Assembly (NCBI RefSeq): GCF_026341515.1
Contig: NZ_JAPEOK010000001.1
Location: 310,001-374,000, forward strand
Direction of reading: 5' to 3'
Origin: Streptomyces sp. NBC_00878
Lineage (GTDB): Bacteria; Actinomycetota; Actinomycetes; Streptomycetales; Streptomycetaceae
DNA length: 64,000 bases
Positions within the stretch are counted from its first letter, which is position 1, and every line of letters begins with the position of its first letter. The notes below the pieces were generated by a model. It saw only the letters and a list, made by a program, of their open reading frames with translations. It did not search any database and was not told where the DNA came from. A program made the position numbers and the translations under genes. This document shows, one piece after another, positions 1-8,720 of the stretch.

Positions 1-1
1 C

Positions 2-106
2 CAGGACGCCGGCATCAACGACTGGCAGCTCTCCTGCGACCGCGAAGGACCGCTGATCGCCCAGCACTTCGACAAGGTGTACGCCCTCCCGATGCCTCGA
101 CCCTGA
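2..106 (+). CDS. C-terminal end of a hypothetical protein (5' truncated by window)
   Basis: An open frame enters from the left edge and ends at a TGA at 104-106, giving the last 34 residues of a protein (ending ALPMPRP). The strong hairpin 12 nt downstream is placed as its terminator, which supports a real gene end. Too little is visible to assign a family. Confidence 0.55.
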   Translation, partial: QDAGINDWQLSCDREGPLIAQHFDKVYALPMPRP

Positions 107-117
107 AGGCTCCGGGA

Positions 118-141
118 CGGCCCGCCGAATGCGGCGGGCCG
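118..141 (+). terminator. Rho-independent-type hairpin after the left-edge gene
   Basis: Perfect 10-bp stem (CGGCCCGCCG paired with CGGCGGGCCG) with a 4-nt loop, 12 nt after the TGA of the left-edge gene. There is no U-tract, as is usual for Streptomyces terminators. Confidence 0.7.
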
Positions 142-234
142 GGACACCTTGAGGCTCACCGGCGAGACGTGACCCAGACCACAACGGAAACGGTACCGTC
201 TCGATAGTGGCAGGACTACGCTGAGCATCGAGGT

Positions 235-253
235 GAACGAAACCGTTTCGTTC
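235..253. promoter_or_regulatory. Perfect 19-bp palindrome upstream of the response regulator
   Basis: GAACGAAACCGTTTCGTTC is a perfect inverted repeat with 9-bp arms around one central base, about 65 nt before the start of the LuxR-type gene. The core GAAAC-n-GTTTC resembles LacI-family operators. A second, shorter palindrome (ACGGTACCGT, 190-199) lies just upstream. The binding protein is unknown. Confidence 0.55.
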
Positions 254-318
254 AGAGATTCGCGTACGTCCTCGGCGAGGACGCCCACCGTCGTCCCTCC
301 CCATGGAGAACGCCTGCC

Positions 319-1017
319 ATGACCTCCGTACTCATCGTCAACGACCAGTCCCTGCAGCGCCTCGGTCTGCGGATGCTGCTGGCCGCAGAGCCCGATCTGA
401 CGGTCGTCGGCGAGGCGGCGTCCGGAGCCGAGGCCGTCCGTATCAGCGCCGAGCTCAACCCCGACGTCGTTCTGCTGGACAGCAACATCTCCGACGCGGA
501 CGGCATCGAGGCCATCCGCCGCATCGCGCACCCCTCCCCCTTCCCTCAGGTTCCCGGACTCTCCAGAGCAGGAGGGCCGCGCCCGCGCGTACTGGCCCTG
601 ACGCCCGTCAACCACGAGGGGTACGCCCACGCCGCCCTGCGCGCCGGGGCCGCCGGATTCCTTCTCCAGCACACCACCCCCGACGAACTCACCGCGGCCA
701 TCCGCATCGTGGCCGCCGGAGACGCCGTCATCACTCCCAGCCTGACGCGCACACTCATCGACACCGTCCGCCGGGAGCGTCCTGCCCGCCGTCCCGAAGG
801 GGACATCGGGCTGGGCACTCTCACCGGGCGCGAACGCGACGTCCTCACCGCCGTCGCCTCCGGCTGGTCCAACACCGAGATCGCCGAGCGGCTGTCCATC
901 GCTCCGACCACGGTCAAGTCCCATGTCAGTCACATCCTCGCCAAGATCGGCGCCCACGCCCGCGTCCAGGCGGTGGTCTTCGCCTACGAGTCCGGCCTGG
1001 TCCGACCGGCGGCCTGA
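319..1017 (+). CDS. LuxR/NarL-type response regulator with atypical receiver
   Basis: 232 residues in two parts. An N-terminal receiver (about 1-125) has putative phospho-acceptor Asp54 in VVLLDSN. A C-terminal LuxR HTH (about 165-225) reads LTGRERDVLTAVASGWSNTE and continues with TVKSHVSHILAKI. The start ATG follows GGAGAA. The receiver is unusual: the acidic pair near the N-terminus is Asn8-Asp9, and the usual invariant Lys of the FLLKD motif is Gln (FLLQHTTPDEL). It may therefore be phosphorylated weakly or act without phosphorylation. No histidine kinase is adjacent. The next gene on the strand is a PAS/GAF/SpoIIE phosphatase, so the two may share a stress-response role. A perfect palindrome lies in its promoter region. 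Confidence 0.9.
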   Translation: MTSVLIVNDQSLQRLGLRMLLAAEPDLTVVGEAASGAEAVRISAELNPDVVLLDSNISDADGIEAIRRIAHPSPFPQVPGLSRAGGPRPRVLALTPVNHEGYAHAALRAGAAGFLLQHTTPDELTAAIRIVAAGDAVITPSLTRTLIDTVRRERPARRPEGDIGLGTLTGRERDVLTAVASGWSNTEIAERLSIAPTTVKSHVSHILAKIGAHARVQAVVFAYESGLVRPAA

Positions 1018-1226
1018 GGACGCTCGGGCGGCGCCCGTGCCGCCTCCCACCTGCGACGCCGGGGAATCCGGCACATCCCGGATGTGGTCCGACAGCCGGA
1101 TCCCGCCGCAGGCACCGGTACCCCTTCGAATTCACACGGAGTTCCCCGCCCGGGTGCAGGCAGGGGGCCTCGTGGCGCATTCTTGCTGTGTCAGCCACTC
1201 GGCGGCGCACGGACGAGGTAGGGCCG

Positions 1227-3800
1227 ATGACTGGGAGAGCCGAGCACGACACCCGGACGCCCGGACGCCTGGCCGCGCTGCTGACGGAGACCACGGCCGA
1301 GGCGATCAGCGCGGCCGACGGCTTCGCCGGGGGCGTGTACCTGCGCTCCAGCACGCCCGGACTGCTGCGGCTGGCCCTGCTCTCGGGACTGCCCGGGCCG
1401 CTGTTCCGCGCCTGGTGGCGACTGCACGTCGACAGCCGGTTCCCGGTCGCGGACGCCTACCGGCTGAGCGTCCAGGTGGTGCTCCCGGACGCCACGGAGA
1501 CGATGCGCCGCTTCCCCCAGTTCGCGGCGGGTCTGCCGTTCCCGTTCGGGTCCGTGTACGTGCCCGTCGTGGGAGCGTCCACGGTCTACGGCGTGCTGAC
1601 CCTCCTGCGCCCCTCGGCGTCGGACGCCACCGAGGTACTGCCCGCCGTTGACCGTATGGCACAGCTGGCCGAGGATCTGGGCGCGGCTCTGCTGCACCTG
1701 GAGGACAGCGAGGGGACCCCGGTCGTCTGGGACGACGAACCGCTGTGCGTGCGGCCACCGGCCGCGGGCCCTCCCGCCGCCCCCATCGGGCGTTTCACCT
1801 GGGATCCGACCACGGACGTCGTGACCGCCGACGACCGGCTGCATGCGCTGCTCGGGGTGGCGCCGGGACAGTCCGCCGACACCCCGCAGGCGCTCGCGGA
1901 CGCCGTGGCCGCCGCCGACGCCCACCAGATCCTGGCCGCCCTGCGCGAGACGGCCGCGGGAAGGCCGCCGCCTCTGCCGCTGCATGTGCACTCCGTCGAC
2001 GGCACCCTGCGGCTGCTGGAGCTCTGGACCCCGCACGACACGTCCGCACCGCCCGGAACGCACCCGGTCCGCGGTATCGTCCTCGATCCGGAGAGCGGCT
2101 GGGTGGGCGACAGGGCGGCCGACCTGCTCCCGGAGGGCGTGTTCTGCCTGGACCGGCTGGGCGTGGTCGTCTACGCGAATCCACGGGCGGCGGAGCTCCT
2201 GGGCCGACCGCGGGCCCAGCTGCTGGGCCGCCCCCTGTCGGAGAGCGTGCCGTGGCTGGACCGACCCGCCTACGAGGACCATCTGCGGGAAGCCCTGCTG
2301 TCACCGCATCCGGTGCATTACCACGTCCTACGGCCTCCCGAGCCTCCTCGGCCTTCCCAGCCCGAGGAGAAGCCTCTCGTGGAGCCCCACGGAGGTGACT
2401 GGCTCGCGCTCTCCGTCTATTCCGGTCCCGACATCCTGACCTGCAAGATCATTCCGGCCGACCGTGTGACGGGCCCGCCCTCCGAGTCGGCGTCCCCACC
2501 CGGGGCACACGCACCGGACGACGCGCCGCCGGCCGACGGGTCCTCGGCCGCGGTCACCTCCATGGCTCCGCTGTACCGCCCGATCGTCCTCGCGATCGCG
2601 CTGACCGAGGCGGTCACCGCCCATCAGGTGTCCGCGGTCGTGATGCAGGAACTGCTGCCGGCCTTCGGCGGCCGTCGGCTCGCCATCTACCTGCTGCAGG
2701 AGCGGCACCTGTATCTGGCCTGGGAATCGGGCTTCCCCCAGGGGTTCCTCGCGCCCTTCGACGGTGTCGGACTCGACACCCGGCTGCCCGGCGTGGAAAC
2801 CCTCACGACCGGTCGGCCGCTCTTCTTCGAGTCGATGCAGCAACTGACGGCCGCCTATCCCGGCATCCCGCTCGACGCGACGGAGGGCGCCCGCGCGTTC
2901 CTGCCCCTCATCGCCTCCGGACGCCCTGTCGGCTCCTGCATTCTGGGCTTCGACCGCCCCCGCGGCTTCAGCACCGAGGAACGCACGGTGCTCACCGCCC
3001 TCGCCGGACTGATCGCCCACGCCATGGAGAAGGCACAGCGCTACGACACCGAGGCCGCGCTCGCCCGCGGGCTCCAGCACGCTCTCCTCCCTCGGCGCCT
3101 GTCGGGCCACCCGCAGGTGGAGACCGTCGGGCGCTATCTGCCGGGCACGCAGGGAATGGACGTGGGAGGGGACTGGTACGACGTCGTCGAGTCCGGGGAC
3201 GGCCTCGCTCTGGTCATCGGCGACGTCCAGGGCCACGGTGTCCAGGCCGCCGCCACCATGGGCCAACTCCGCAGCGCCGTAAGAGCCTTCGCGCTCGGCG
3301 ACCATCCGCCCGACGAGGTCCTCAGCGGCACCAACCATCTCCTGATCGACCTCGATCCCGGCCTGTTCGCCAGTTGCTGCTACATCCGGCTGGACCCCGT
3401 CACCGGCTTGGCCCGATTCGCCCGCGCCGGTCATCCGCCGCCGATCCTCCGCTACCCGGACGGCCGTACCCACATCCTGGACATCCCCGGCGGTGTCGTG
3501 CTCGGCGTCGACCCGCACGCCCAGTACCCCGTGACGGAGGTGCAGCTGGAGCCCGACGCCATCCTCGCGCTCTACACGGACGGACTGGTCGAGCGGCCCG
3601 GCGGCGACATCGACGAGGGCATCACCGCGCTGCGCGTGGCCTTGGCCCGGGCCGGTTCCCCCGCTGTCCGCCGCGGCGGCCGTTCACTGACCGCCGTCGC
3701 CGACCGGCTCACCGCCACGGCCCGGCATGTCGCCGACCGCCCCGACGACATCGCCCTGCTGCTCACGGCACGCCGCCCGATGCCGCATGGCCGCGGCTGA
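1227..3800 (+). CDS. SpoIIE-family Ser/Thr phosphatase with GAF and PAS sensor domains
   Basis: 857 residues, cytoplasmic (no membrane segment seen). The order is a GAF-like region (about 10-155), a PAS-like region (about 185-270), a second PAS (about 300-370), a GAF (about 440-600) and a PP2C/SpoIIE domain (about 610-850). The catalytic domain keeps the metal-binding motifs GGDWYD, GDVQGHG, AGHPPP, YTDGLVE and DDIAL, so it should be active. Such proteins dephosphorylate anti-anti-sigma factors in partner-switching cascades. The ATG is preceded by GAGGTAGGG. A longer open frame begins upstream but overlaps the response regulator in another frame and has no support. The downstream neighbour is convergent. 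Confidence 0.93.
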   Translation: MTGRAEHDTRTPGRLAALLTETTAEAISAADGFAGGVYLRSSTPGLLRLALLSGLPGPLFRAWWRLHVDSRFPVADAYRLSVQVVLPDATETMRRFPQFAAGLPFPFGSVYVPVVGASTVYGVLTLLRPSASDATEVLPAVDRMAQLAEDLGAALLHLEDSEGTPVVWDDEPLCVRPPAAGPPAAPIGRFTWDPTTDVVTADDRLHALLGVAPGQSADTPQALADAVAAADAHQILAALRETAAGRPPPLPLHVHSVDGTLRLLELWTPHDTSAPPGTHPVRGIVLDPESGWVGDRAADLLPEGVFCLDRLGVVVYANPRAAELLGRPRAQLLGRPLSESVPWLDRPAYEDHLREALLSPHPVHYHVLRPPEPPRPSQPEEKPLVEPHGGDWLALSVYSGPDILTCKIIPADRVTGPPSESASPPGAHAPDDAPPADGSSAAVTSMAPLYRPIVLAIALTEAVTAHQVSAVVMQELLPAFGGRRLAIYLLQERHLYLAWESGFPQGFLAPFDGVGLDTRLPGVETLTTGRPLFFESMQQLTAAYPGIPLDATEGARAFLPLIASGRPVGSCILGFDRPRGFSTEERTVLTALAGLIAHAMEKAQRYDTEAALARGLQHALLPRRLSGHPQVETVGRYLPGTQGMDVGGDWYDVVESGDGLALVIGDVQGHGVQAAATMGQLRSAVRAFALGDHPPDEVLSGTNHLLIDLDPGLFASCCYIRLDPVTGLARFARAGHPPPILRYPDGRTHILDIPGGVVLGVDPHAQYPVTEVQLEPDAILALYTDGLVERPGGDIDEGITALRVALARAGSPAVRRGGRSLTAVADRLTATARHVADRPDDIALLLTARRPMPHGRG

Positions 3801-3823
3801 ACGACGGCACCCCGGTCGGCACT

Positions 3824-3867
3824 CCCCCGTACGGGACAAGGCCGTGCGAGACCCGGCCGTGCGGGGG
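3824..3867. terminator. Bidirectional hairpin between convergent genes
   Basis: An 11-bp stem (CCCCCGTACGG with CCGTGCGGGGG, one G-U pair) and a 22-nt loop, between the stop of the SpoIIE gene (3800) and the stop of the DUF2071 gene (3869). Confidence 0.55.
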
Positions 3868-3868
3868 C

Positions 3869-4636
3869 TCACCCGCGCGGAGGAGTGATCGGCCGCCCCA
3901 GACGTACGGGCACCCCCGGCGAGTACAGCACGCTCACCGGCTCCCCGGCCGGCGTCGGCAGCCCGGCCGACTCGACGAGGTTCTCCTCGCACGCGACCAG
4001 CGTCGCCCGGTGCAGCGGCCAGCGCGGATGGTCGTTCGGCAGGAAACCGGCATCGCCGAAGAACGGATTGTGCATGCCCCACCGGGCGGTCAGGAAGTGC
4101 TCCAGCACGGTCGGCTCGGCTATGCGCTCCCCGGGCCTGACGACGAGCCGGCTGTACGCGCCGCGCGGTCCCGGCACCCGCCGCGCGCTGGTGTAGCCGA
4201 CGGTGTCCTCTCCGGTCCGCACGGACATGCGTGACCACACGTACGGCAGCCGGAACGCGAGGCGCCCCATGAGCACGGGCACGAGCCGGGACGCGTCCAT
4301 GGAGCGGAAGACCACACCGCGCCGACCGTGCGCGTCCACCGAGTACAGGCGCACGTTGGTCTCCGGGAAGGAGCCGAAGTACGGCACTCCCGGCAGACGC
4401 AGCCAGCCCACCCGGTGCATCCGGAACGCGACCAGCCCGACGAAGGTGACGCCGTCCACGGTGTCGGGAACGGTGCCGTCCGGCAGCAGTCCCGCCACGG
4501 CCGCCGGATCCACGGCCCAGTGCACGAAGGTGAGGTCCAGCCACTGCTGGGTGAGCAGGGGGCGGCCGAGCGCGACCGGGGCGTCGGGCGTGATCGGTTC
4601 CGGCACGGACGAGGTGATCGACACGCGCGCCAGCAT
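3869..4636 (-). CDS. DUF2071 (YqjF-like) family protein
   Basis: 255 residues. Recognised by the family's N-terminal pattern (LTQQWLDLTFVHWAVDPAAV, then DGVTFVGLVAFRMH), by NVRLYS and by VVFRSMDASR. The biochemical function of this family is not established. The start MLARVSITSSV is the first ATG of the conserved region. No clear ribosome binding site precedes it, so the next GTG is an alternative start. It lies 125 nt downstream of a small hypothetical gene on the same strand. Confidence 0.85.
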   Translation of the reverse strand: MLARVSITSSVPEPITPDAPVALGRPLLTQQWLDLTFVHWAVDPAAVAGLLPDGTVPDTVDGVTFVGLVAFRMHRVGWLRLPGVPYFGSFPETNVRLYSVDAHGRRGVVFRSMDASRLVPVLMGRLAFRLPYVWSRMSVRTGEDTVGYTSARRVPGPRGAYSRLVVRPGERIAEPTVLEHFLTARWGMHNPFFGDAGFLPNDHPRWPLHRATLVACEENLVESAGLPTPAGEPVSVLYSPGVPVRLGRPITPPRG

Positions 4637-4761
4637 CGCAGGACTCGGCCCGCGGTACGGCGAAAATCCCTGCCGTGTGACGAGTCCCGCACCGGTACGC
4701 ACCCTCCACGGGCGTGGACGGCGCCACCGGCCCCGGACGGGCCCGGGGCCGCGGCGCGGGG

Positions 4762-5193
4762 TCAGACGTCGGTGGGCAGGCCGCTCACCTCTGCGATGCC
4801 GCGCAGTTCCTCGTCCTGCCGGTGGCGTTCGCCGATGAAGTCGGCGATCTCCCTGCACCGGGCCGGATCGGCCGCGGTACCGGAATCCGTGACGACCCTG
4901 ACGGGTCCGACCTCGTCGGTCTCGATCTCGACGATCTGGTTGTCCAGGCGCCCCGTGACGGCGACCGCCACGACGAGGGACGCCTCGTCACGGATCTCCT
5001 GCGAGACGCTGTCACCGTCCGCGCCGTCCAGACTCAACTCGATCGGCCCAGCGCGTTGCTCCTGCATCGCCTCCAGCACTGGCTCGACCATTCGGAGCAG
5101 CATGGCGTAGTCCGCCGGGGACATACGCACACGCAGCAGGTCGAGGTAGAGGTCCACGGGCCTGCCTTCGGGCGGAATCTCTGATTCGCTCAT
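4762..5193 (-). CDS. Hypothetical protein, acidic, 143 residues
   Basis: Starts MSESEIPPEGRPVDLYLDLL with GGGGAAG about 10 nt upstream of the ATG, and ends at a TGA at 4762. The product is acidic (many Asp and Glu) with no signal peptide, membrane segment or Cys. I do not recognise a family. It lies between the DEAD-box helicase (99 nt upstream) and DUF2071 on the same strand, with no clear terminator between, so it could be read with either. Codon use is the normal high-GC3 pattern, supporting a real gene. Confidence 0.75.
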   Translation of the reverse strand: MSESEIPPEGRPVDLYLDLLRVRMSPADYAMLLRMVEPVLEAMQEQRAGPIELSLDGADGDSVSQEIRDEASLVVAVAVTGRLDNQIVEIETDEVGPVRVVTDSGTAADPARCREIADFIGERHRQDEELRGIAEVSGLPTDV

Positions 5194-5292
5194 GGGACTC
5201 GACTTCCCCGATGTGGGCAACATGATCGCATCTGGGCCCAAAATGGTGGATCTCAGCGCTCGCCGCCACTCGGGGACCGGCCCACACCCTGC

Positions 5293-6786
5293 CTATGCGC
5301 CGCGGCGCACCCGGGCGGCTTTGCGCGCCTCGGCCGTCTGGCGGGCCTCGGCGGTCCGGCGGGACTCCCCGCCGGCGCGTCCCGGGCGGGTGCCCATGCC
5401 GCGGAAGGGGGCGCCGCCGCGCTGGGGCCGCTCCGTGACCGGCGCGCTTCCGTTGACGGGGATGCCGGAGGGCGTGCGGGCACCGGTGATGCGGCTGAGC
5501 TCGGCCTCGCCCGAGCGGACCTGGGTGATCTGCGGCCTGATGCGGGCGTCGGACATCAGACGGGTCATGTCGCGGCGCTGATTGGGCAGCACCAGCGTGA
5601 CGACGCTGCCGGACTCCCCGGCGCGGGCCGTACGGCCGCCGCGGTGCAGGTAGTCCTTGTGGTCGGCGGGCGGGTCCACATTGACGACGAGGTCGAGGTC
5701 GTCGATGTGGATGCCTCGGGCCGCGACGTTGGTCGCCACCAGCACCGTGACCTGGCCGTTCTTGAACTGGGCCAGAGTGCGGGTGCGCTGGGGCTGCGAC
5801 TTGCCGCCGTGCAGCGCCGCGGCCTTCACACCGCTGCCCAGCAGGTGCCGGGTGAACTGGTCCACGGCGTGCTTGGTGTCCAGGAACATCAGCACCCGGC
5901 CGTCGCGGGCGGCGATCTCCGTGGCGGTGGCGTGCTTGTCGGCGCCGTGCACGTACAGCACGTGATGCTCCATCGTGGTGACCGTGCCCGCCGACGGGTC
6001 GACCGAGTGGACCACCGGGTCGTGGAGATAGCGGCGGACCAGGAGGTCGATGTTGCGGTCCAGGGTCGCCGAGAACAGCAGCCGCTGGCCGTCGGGCCGT
6101 ACCTGGTCGAGCAGCTCGGTGACCTGGGGCATGAAGCCCATGTCCGCCATCTGGTCCGCCTCGTCCAGGACGGTGATCTCCACCCGGTCCAGGCGGCAGT
6201 CCTTGCGCTCCACGAGATCCATGAGCCGGCCCGGAGTCGCGACGACGACCTCGGCACCGGCCCGCAGCGCGCCGGCCTGCCGGCCGATCGACATACCGCC
6301 GACCACGGTGGCCAGCCGCAGCTTCAGCAACCGGGCGTACGGAGTCAGCGCGTCGGTGACCTGCTGGGCCAGCTCACGCGTGGGAACCAGGACCATCACC
6401 AGGGGTTTCCTGGACTCGGCACGGCGCCCGGCCATGCGTACGAGGAGTGCCAGGCCGAAGGCGAGGGTCTTGCCCGAGCCGGTGCGCCCGCGGCCCAGGA
6501 CGTCACGGCCCGCGAGGGAGTTCGGCAGTGTGGCGGCCTGGATCGGGAACGGCTCGGTCACACCCAGGCCGGTGAGCGCTTCCAGCAACTCGGCCGGGAG
6601 GCCCAGTTCACTGAAGGACGCCACCGCGGGCAGGCCCGGGGTGATGGTGACCGGGGGCGTGAACTCCCCCTGCACCGGTGAGGGACGGCGTCCATTGCCG
6701 CCCGACCGGGTGACGGGTCGCCCCTGCCGCTGCGGGCGGGGGCGGCCCTTGGAAAAACCATCGTTCGTGCGAGCTGATCGGTTCAC
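5293..6786 (-). CDS. DEAD-box ATP-dependent RNA helicase
   Basis: 497 residues from a GTG start with GAGGAAGG 6 nt upstream. A basic N-terminal tail (1-45) is followed by the full helicase core: Q motif FPIQAATLP, Walker A RTGSGKT (101-107), PTRELAQQ, TPGRL, DEAD (208-211), SAT (239-241), then ARGIHIDD and HRGGRTARAG (usually HRIGRTGR). The C-terminus is short and Arg/Ala-rich (EARQTAEARKAARVRRGA). It should unwind RNA duplexes. It sits just downstream of a cold-shock protein gene on the same strand, separated by a hairpin, a common pairing for cold adaptation and RNA remodelling. Confidence 0.95.
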   Translation of the reverse strand: MNRSARTNDGFSKGRPRPQRQGRPVTRSGGNGRRPSPVQGEFTPPVTITPGLPAVASFSELGLPAELLEALTGLGVTEPFPIQAATLPNSLAGRDVLGRGRTGSGKTLAFGLALLVRMAGRRAESRKPLVMVLVPTRELAQQVTDALTPYARLLKLRLATVVGGMSIGRQAGALRAGAEVVVATPGRLMDLVERKDCRLDRVEITVLDEADQMADMGFMPQVTELLDQVRPDGQRLLFSATLDRNIDLLVRRYLHDPVVHSVDPSAGTVTTMEHHVLYVHGADKHATATEIAARDGRVLMFLDTKHAVDQFTRHLLGSGVKAAALHGGKSQPQRTRTLAQFKNGQVTVLVATNVAARGIHIDDLDLVVNVDPPADHKDYLHRGGRTARAGESGSVVTLVLPNQRRDMTRLMSDARIRPQITQVRSGEAELSRITGARTPSGIPVNGSAPVTERPQRGGAPFRGMGTRPGRAGGESRRTAEARQTAEARKAARVRRGA

Positions 6787-6919
6787 GAAGAACCTTCCTC
6801 GATAGGGCACGTATCGAGGAATTCTCGGCGTACGGAAGCCGAACGAATTGCAAGAACGAGCCGAATGTAAGACCAGAGCAAACCGGCCGTACCGATGTGA
6901 AACATGAAAACAGTGCGAG

Positions 6920-6936
6920 CCAGGGACCAGCCCTGG
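6920..6936. terminator. Small hairpin in the csp-helicase gap
   Basis: CCAGGG pairs with CCCTGG around a 5-nt loop, with four A residues following on the plus strand. It may assist the stronger hairpin at 6949-6978 or fold in the helicase leader. Confidence 0.3.
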
Positions 6937-6948
6937 AAAATCAGCAAA

Positions 6949-6978
6949 CTGGGGCCCCACCGTGAGGTGGGACCCCAG
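6949..6978 (-). terminator. Terminator after the cold-shock gene
   Basis: CTGGGG-CCCACC pairs with GGTGGG-CCCCAG (13 bp with one mismatch, 4-nt loop). It lies 20 nt after the csp stop and is followed on the minus strand by a T-rich stretch (TTTGCTGATTTT). Read-through past it would feed the helicase gene. Confidence 0.7.
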
Positions 6979-6998
6979 CTGCTTCAAACGCTTCGACG

Positions 6999-7202
6999 TC
7001 AGGCGGGCGTGATGTTCTCCGCCTGCGGGCCCTTCTGGCCCTGCGTGATGTCGAAGTTCACCTTCTGGCCCTCCTGGAGCTCACGAAAGCCCTGGGTGGC
7101 GATGTTCGAGTAGTGGGCGAAGACGTCCGGTCCGCCGCCCTCCTGCTCGATGAAGCCGAAGCCCTTTTCCGAGTTGAACCACTTGACGGTTCCAGTAGCC
7201 AT
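6999..7202 (-). CDS. Cold-shock protein (CspA family)
   Basis: 67 residues, [20 protein letters not shown] and so on, with RNP1 (KGFGFIE) and RNP2-like (VFAHYSNI) nucleic-acid binding motifs. This is a classical single-OB-fold RNA/ssDNA chaperone of normal family length. GAAGGG lies 9 nt before the ATG. The upstream region carries a strong hairpin, consistent with the structured leaders known for csp mRNAs. The DEAD-box helicase follows on the same strand. Confidence 0.97.
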   Translation of the reverse strand: MATGTVKWFNSEKGFGFIEQEGGGPDVFAHYSNIATQGFRELQEGQKVNFDITQGQKGPQAENITPA

Positions 7203-7229
7203 GTCATTTACCCTTCGGGGCAGTACCCG

Positions 7230-7252
7230 GGGGTCCGCACCGTGTGGACCCC
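7230..7252 (-). promoter_or_regulatory. Hairpin in the csp 5' leader
   Basis: GGGGTCCGCA pairs with TGTGGACCCC (10 bp, one G-U) across a 3-nt loop, 27 nt upstream of the cold-shock start codon. It may be a temperature-sensitive leader element. A second imperfect inverted repeat (GCCTGACGAT and ATCGCCTGAGGC) lies around 7303-7330. Confidence 0.45.
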
Positions 7253-7523
7253 TGCGTAGCCGCAATGAACCCGTCCGGAAAGAGCGCCGGAAATACAAAA
7301 ATGCCTGACGATATCAAATCGCCTGAGGCACTTGAAGTGTGCGGGAACTACAATTGCAACTGGATCAAGAGTATCACGGCGGGCCCAGCTGGCAACGGCA
7401 CACCCACCCCTTTCGGAACACCCCTTGACAAGAGATCGCGAGCTCATCCTGCGAGAGGCCGCGGACGGGGAGGTCAGCACAGGAGTCCGGTACCGGACTC
7501 TGGAAACTGACGGTCCGTCAAGT

Positions 7524-7529
7524 TACGCT
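7524..7529 (+). promoter_or_regulatory. -10 box of a probable leaderless promoter
   Basis: TACGCT ends 6 nt before the ATG of the downstream dehydrogenase, which places the transcription start at or beside the start codon. No good -35 was found. Confidence 0.4.
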
Positions 7530-7535
7530 CCGGGC

Positions 7536-8627
7536 ATGATTCCCACGGTGGTCTGGGGTACCGGCAACGTCGGCCGCGCGGCCATCCGCGCGGTCGAGGC
7601 TCATCCCGCGCTCGAACTCACGGCCGTGCTCGTCCACAGCCCCGAGAAGGTCGGCCGCGACGCGGGCGAACTCGGCGGCCTCGACCGCGGCCTGGGGATC
7701 GCGGCGACGAGCGACATCGACGCGGTACTGGGCAACGGCCCCCGGGCCGTCGTGTATGCCGCATCCGGCGATCTCCGGCCCGACGAGGCCCTGGCCGACA
7801 TCGGCGCGGCGGTCCGGGCGGGTGCCGTGGTCGTCACCCCGGCGCTGTATCCGCTCTACGACCAGCGGAACGCCCCTCCCGAGTTCCGCGAGCCCGTGCT
7901 CTCCGCCATCGCGGACGGCGGAGGATCACTGTTCGTGTCCGGCGTCGACCCCGGCTGGGGCAACGACGTACTGCCCCTGCTGATGAGCGGACTCGGTACG
8001 GTCGTCGACGCCGTCCGCTGCCAGGAGATCTTCGACTACTCCACGTACGAGCAGGAGGAGTCCGTACGGAACCTGGTCGGTATGGGGCACCCGATGGACT
8101 ACGAGCCCCTGATGCTCGCCCCGTCCGTCCCGACCATGGTGTGGGGCGGGCAGATACGGCTGATGGCGAGGGCCCTCGGCGTCGAACTCGACGAGATCCG
8201 CGAGACCATGCACCGACGCGCGCTCGACACCACGGTGAGCACCCGGACGATGGGCGAGTTCGCGGCCGGCACCCAGGGTGCGGTGCGGTTCGAGGTGCAG
8301 GGCTTCGTCCAGGGTGAACCCCGCCTCGTCATCGAGCACATCACCCGGATCCATCCGTCCTGCGCGCCCGACTGGCCGTCGCCGCCCGGCGGCGACGGGG
8401 CGCACCGCGTGATCATCGAGGGCCGTCCGCGTATCGAGATCACCGTCGAGTCGACCGACGAGGGCGAGAACCGGTCGGCCGGCGGGAACGCCACCGCGGT
8501 CGGCCGGCTGGTCGGCGCGATCGACTGGCTCGTGGATGCCGAGCCCGGACTCTACGACGCCCTCGACGTCCCCCTGCGCCCGGCGGTCGGAAGGCTGGGA
8601 AGACTCGGAAAGCTCGGAAACGAGTGA
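7536..8627 (+). CDS. NAD(P)-dependent dehydrogenase, dihydrodipicolinate-reductase-like fold
   Basis: 363 residues. Rossmann motif at the very N-terminus (VVWGTGNVGRAAIRAV), followed by the C-terminal half seen in the 2,4-diaminopentanoate dehydrogenase/DapB-like group (MVWGGQIRLMARALGVELDEI, TMGEFAAGTQGAVRFEVQGF). The substrate is unknown; actinomycetes hold many paralogues of this family. The ATG has no Shine-Dalgarno sequence but a TACGCT -10 box 6 nt upstream, suggesting a leaderless mRNA. A carboxymuconolactone-decarboxylase-family gene follows 93 nt later with a good ribosome binding site, so the pair is probably one operon. Confidence 0.85.
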   Translation: MIPTVVWGTGNVGRAAIRAVEAHPALELTAVLVHSPEKVGRDAGELGGLDRGLGIAATSDIDAVLGNGPRAVVYAASGDLRPDEALADIGAAVRAGAVVVTPALYPLYDQRNAPPEFREPVLSAIADGGGSLFVSGVDPGWGNDVLPLLMSGLGTVVDAVRCQEIFDYSTYEQEESVRNLVGMGHPMDYEPLMLAPSVPTMVWGGQIRLMARALGVELDEIRETMHRRALDTTVSTRTMGEFAAGTQGAVRFEVQGFVQGEPRLVIEHITRIHPSCAPDWPSPPGGDGAHRVIIEGRPRIEITVESTDEGENRSAGGNATAVGRLVGAIDWLVDAEPGLYDALDVPLRPAVGRLGRLGKLGNE

Positions 8628-8720
8628 CGCCGATACCGCTCCCCGCGTCGGCACTCGCGAGGGCGCGCCTCCTGCCCCGACCGAGGCCGGGAACGCAGCC
8701 GAAGAAGTAAGGAGTTCCGG

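Noticed and set aside
303..1226. Long open frame continuing upstream of the SpoIIE phosphatase
   Set aside because: It is the shifted frame of the response-regulator gene; the real phosphatase start with GAGGTAGGG is at 1227.
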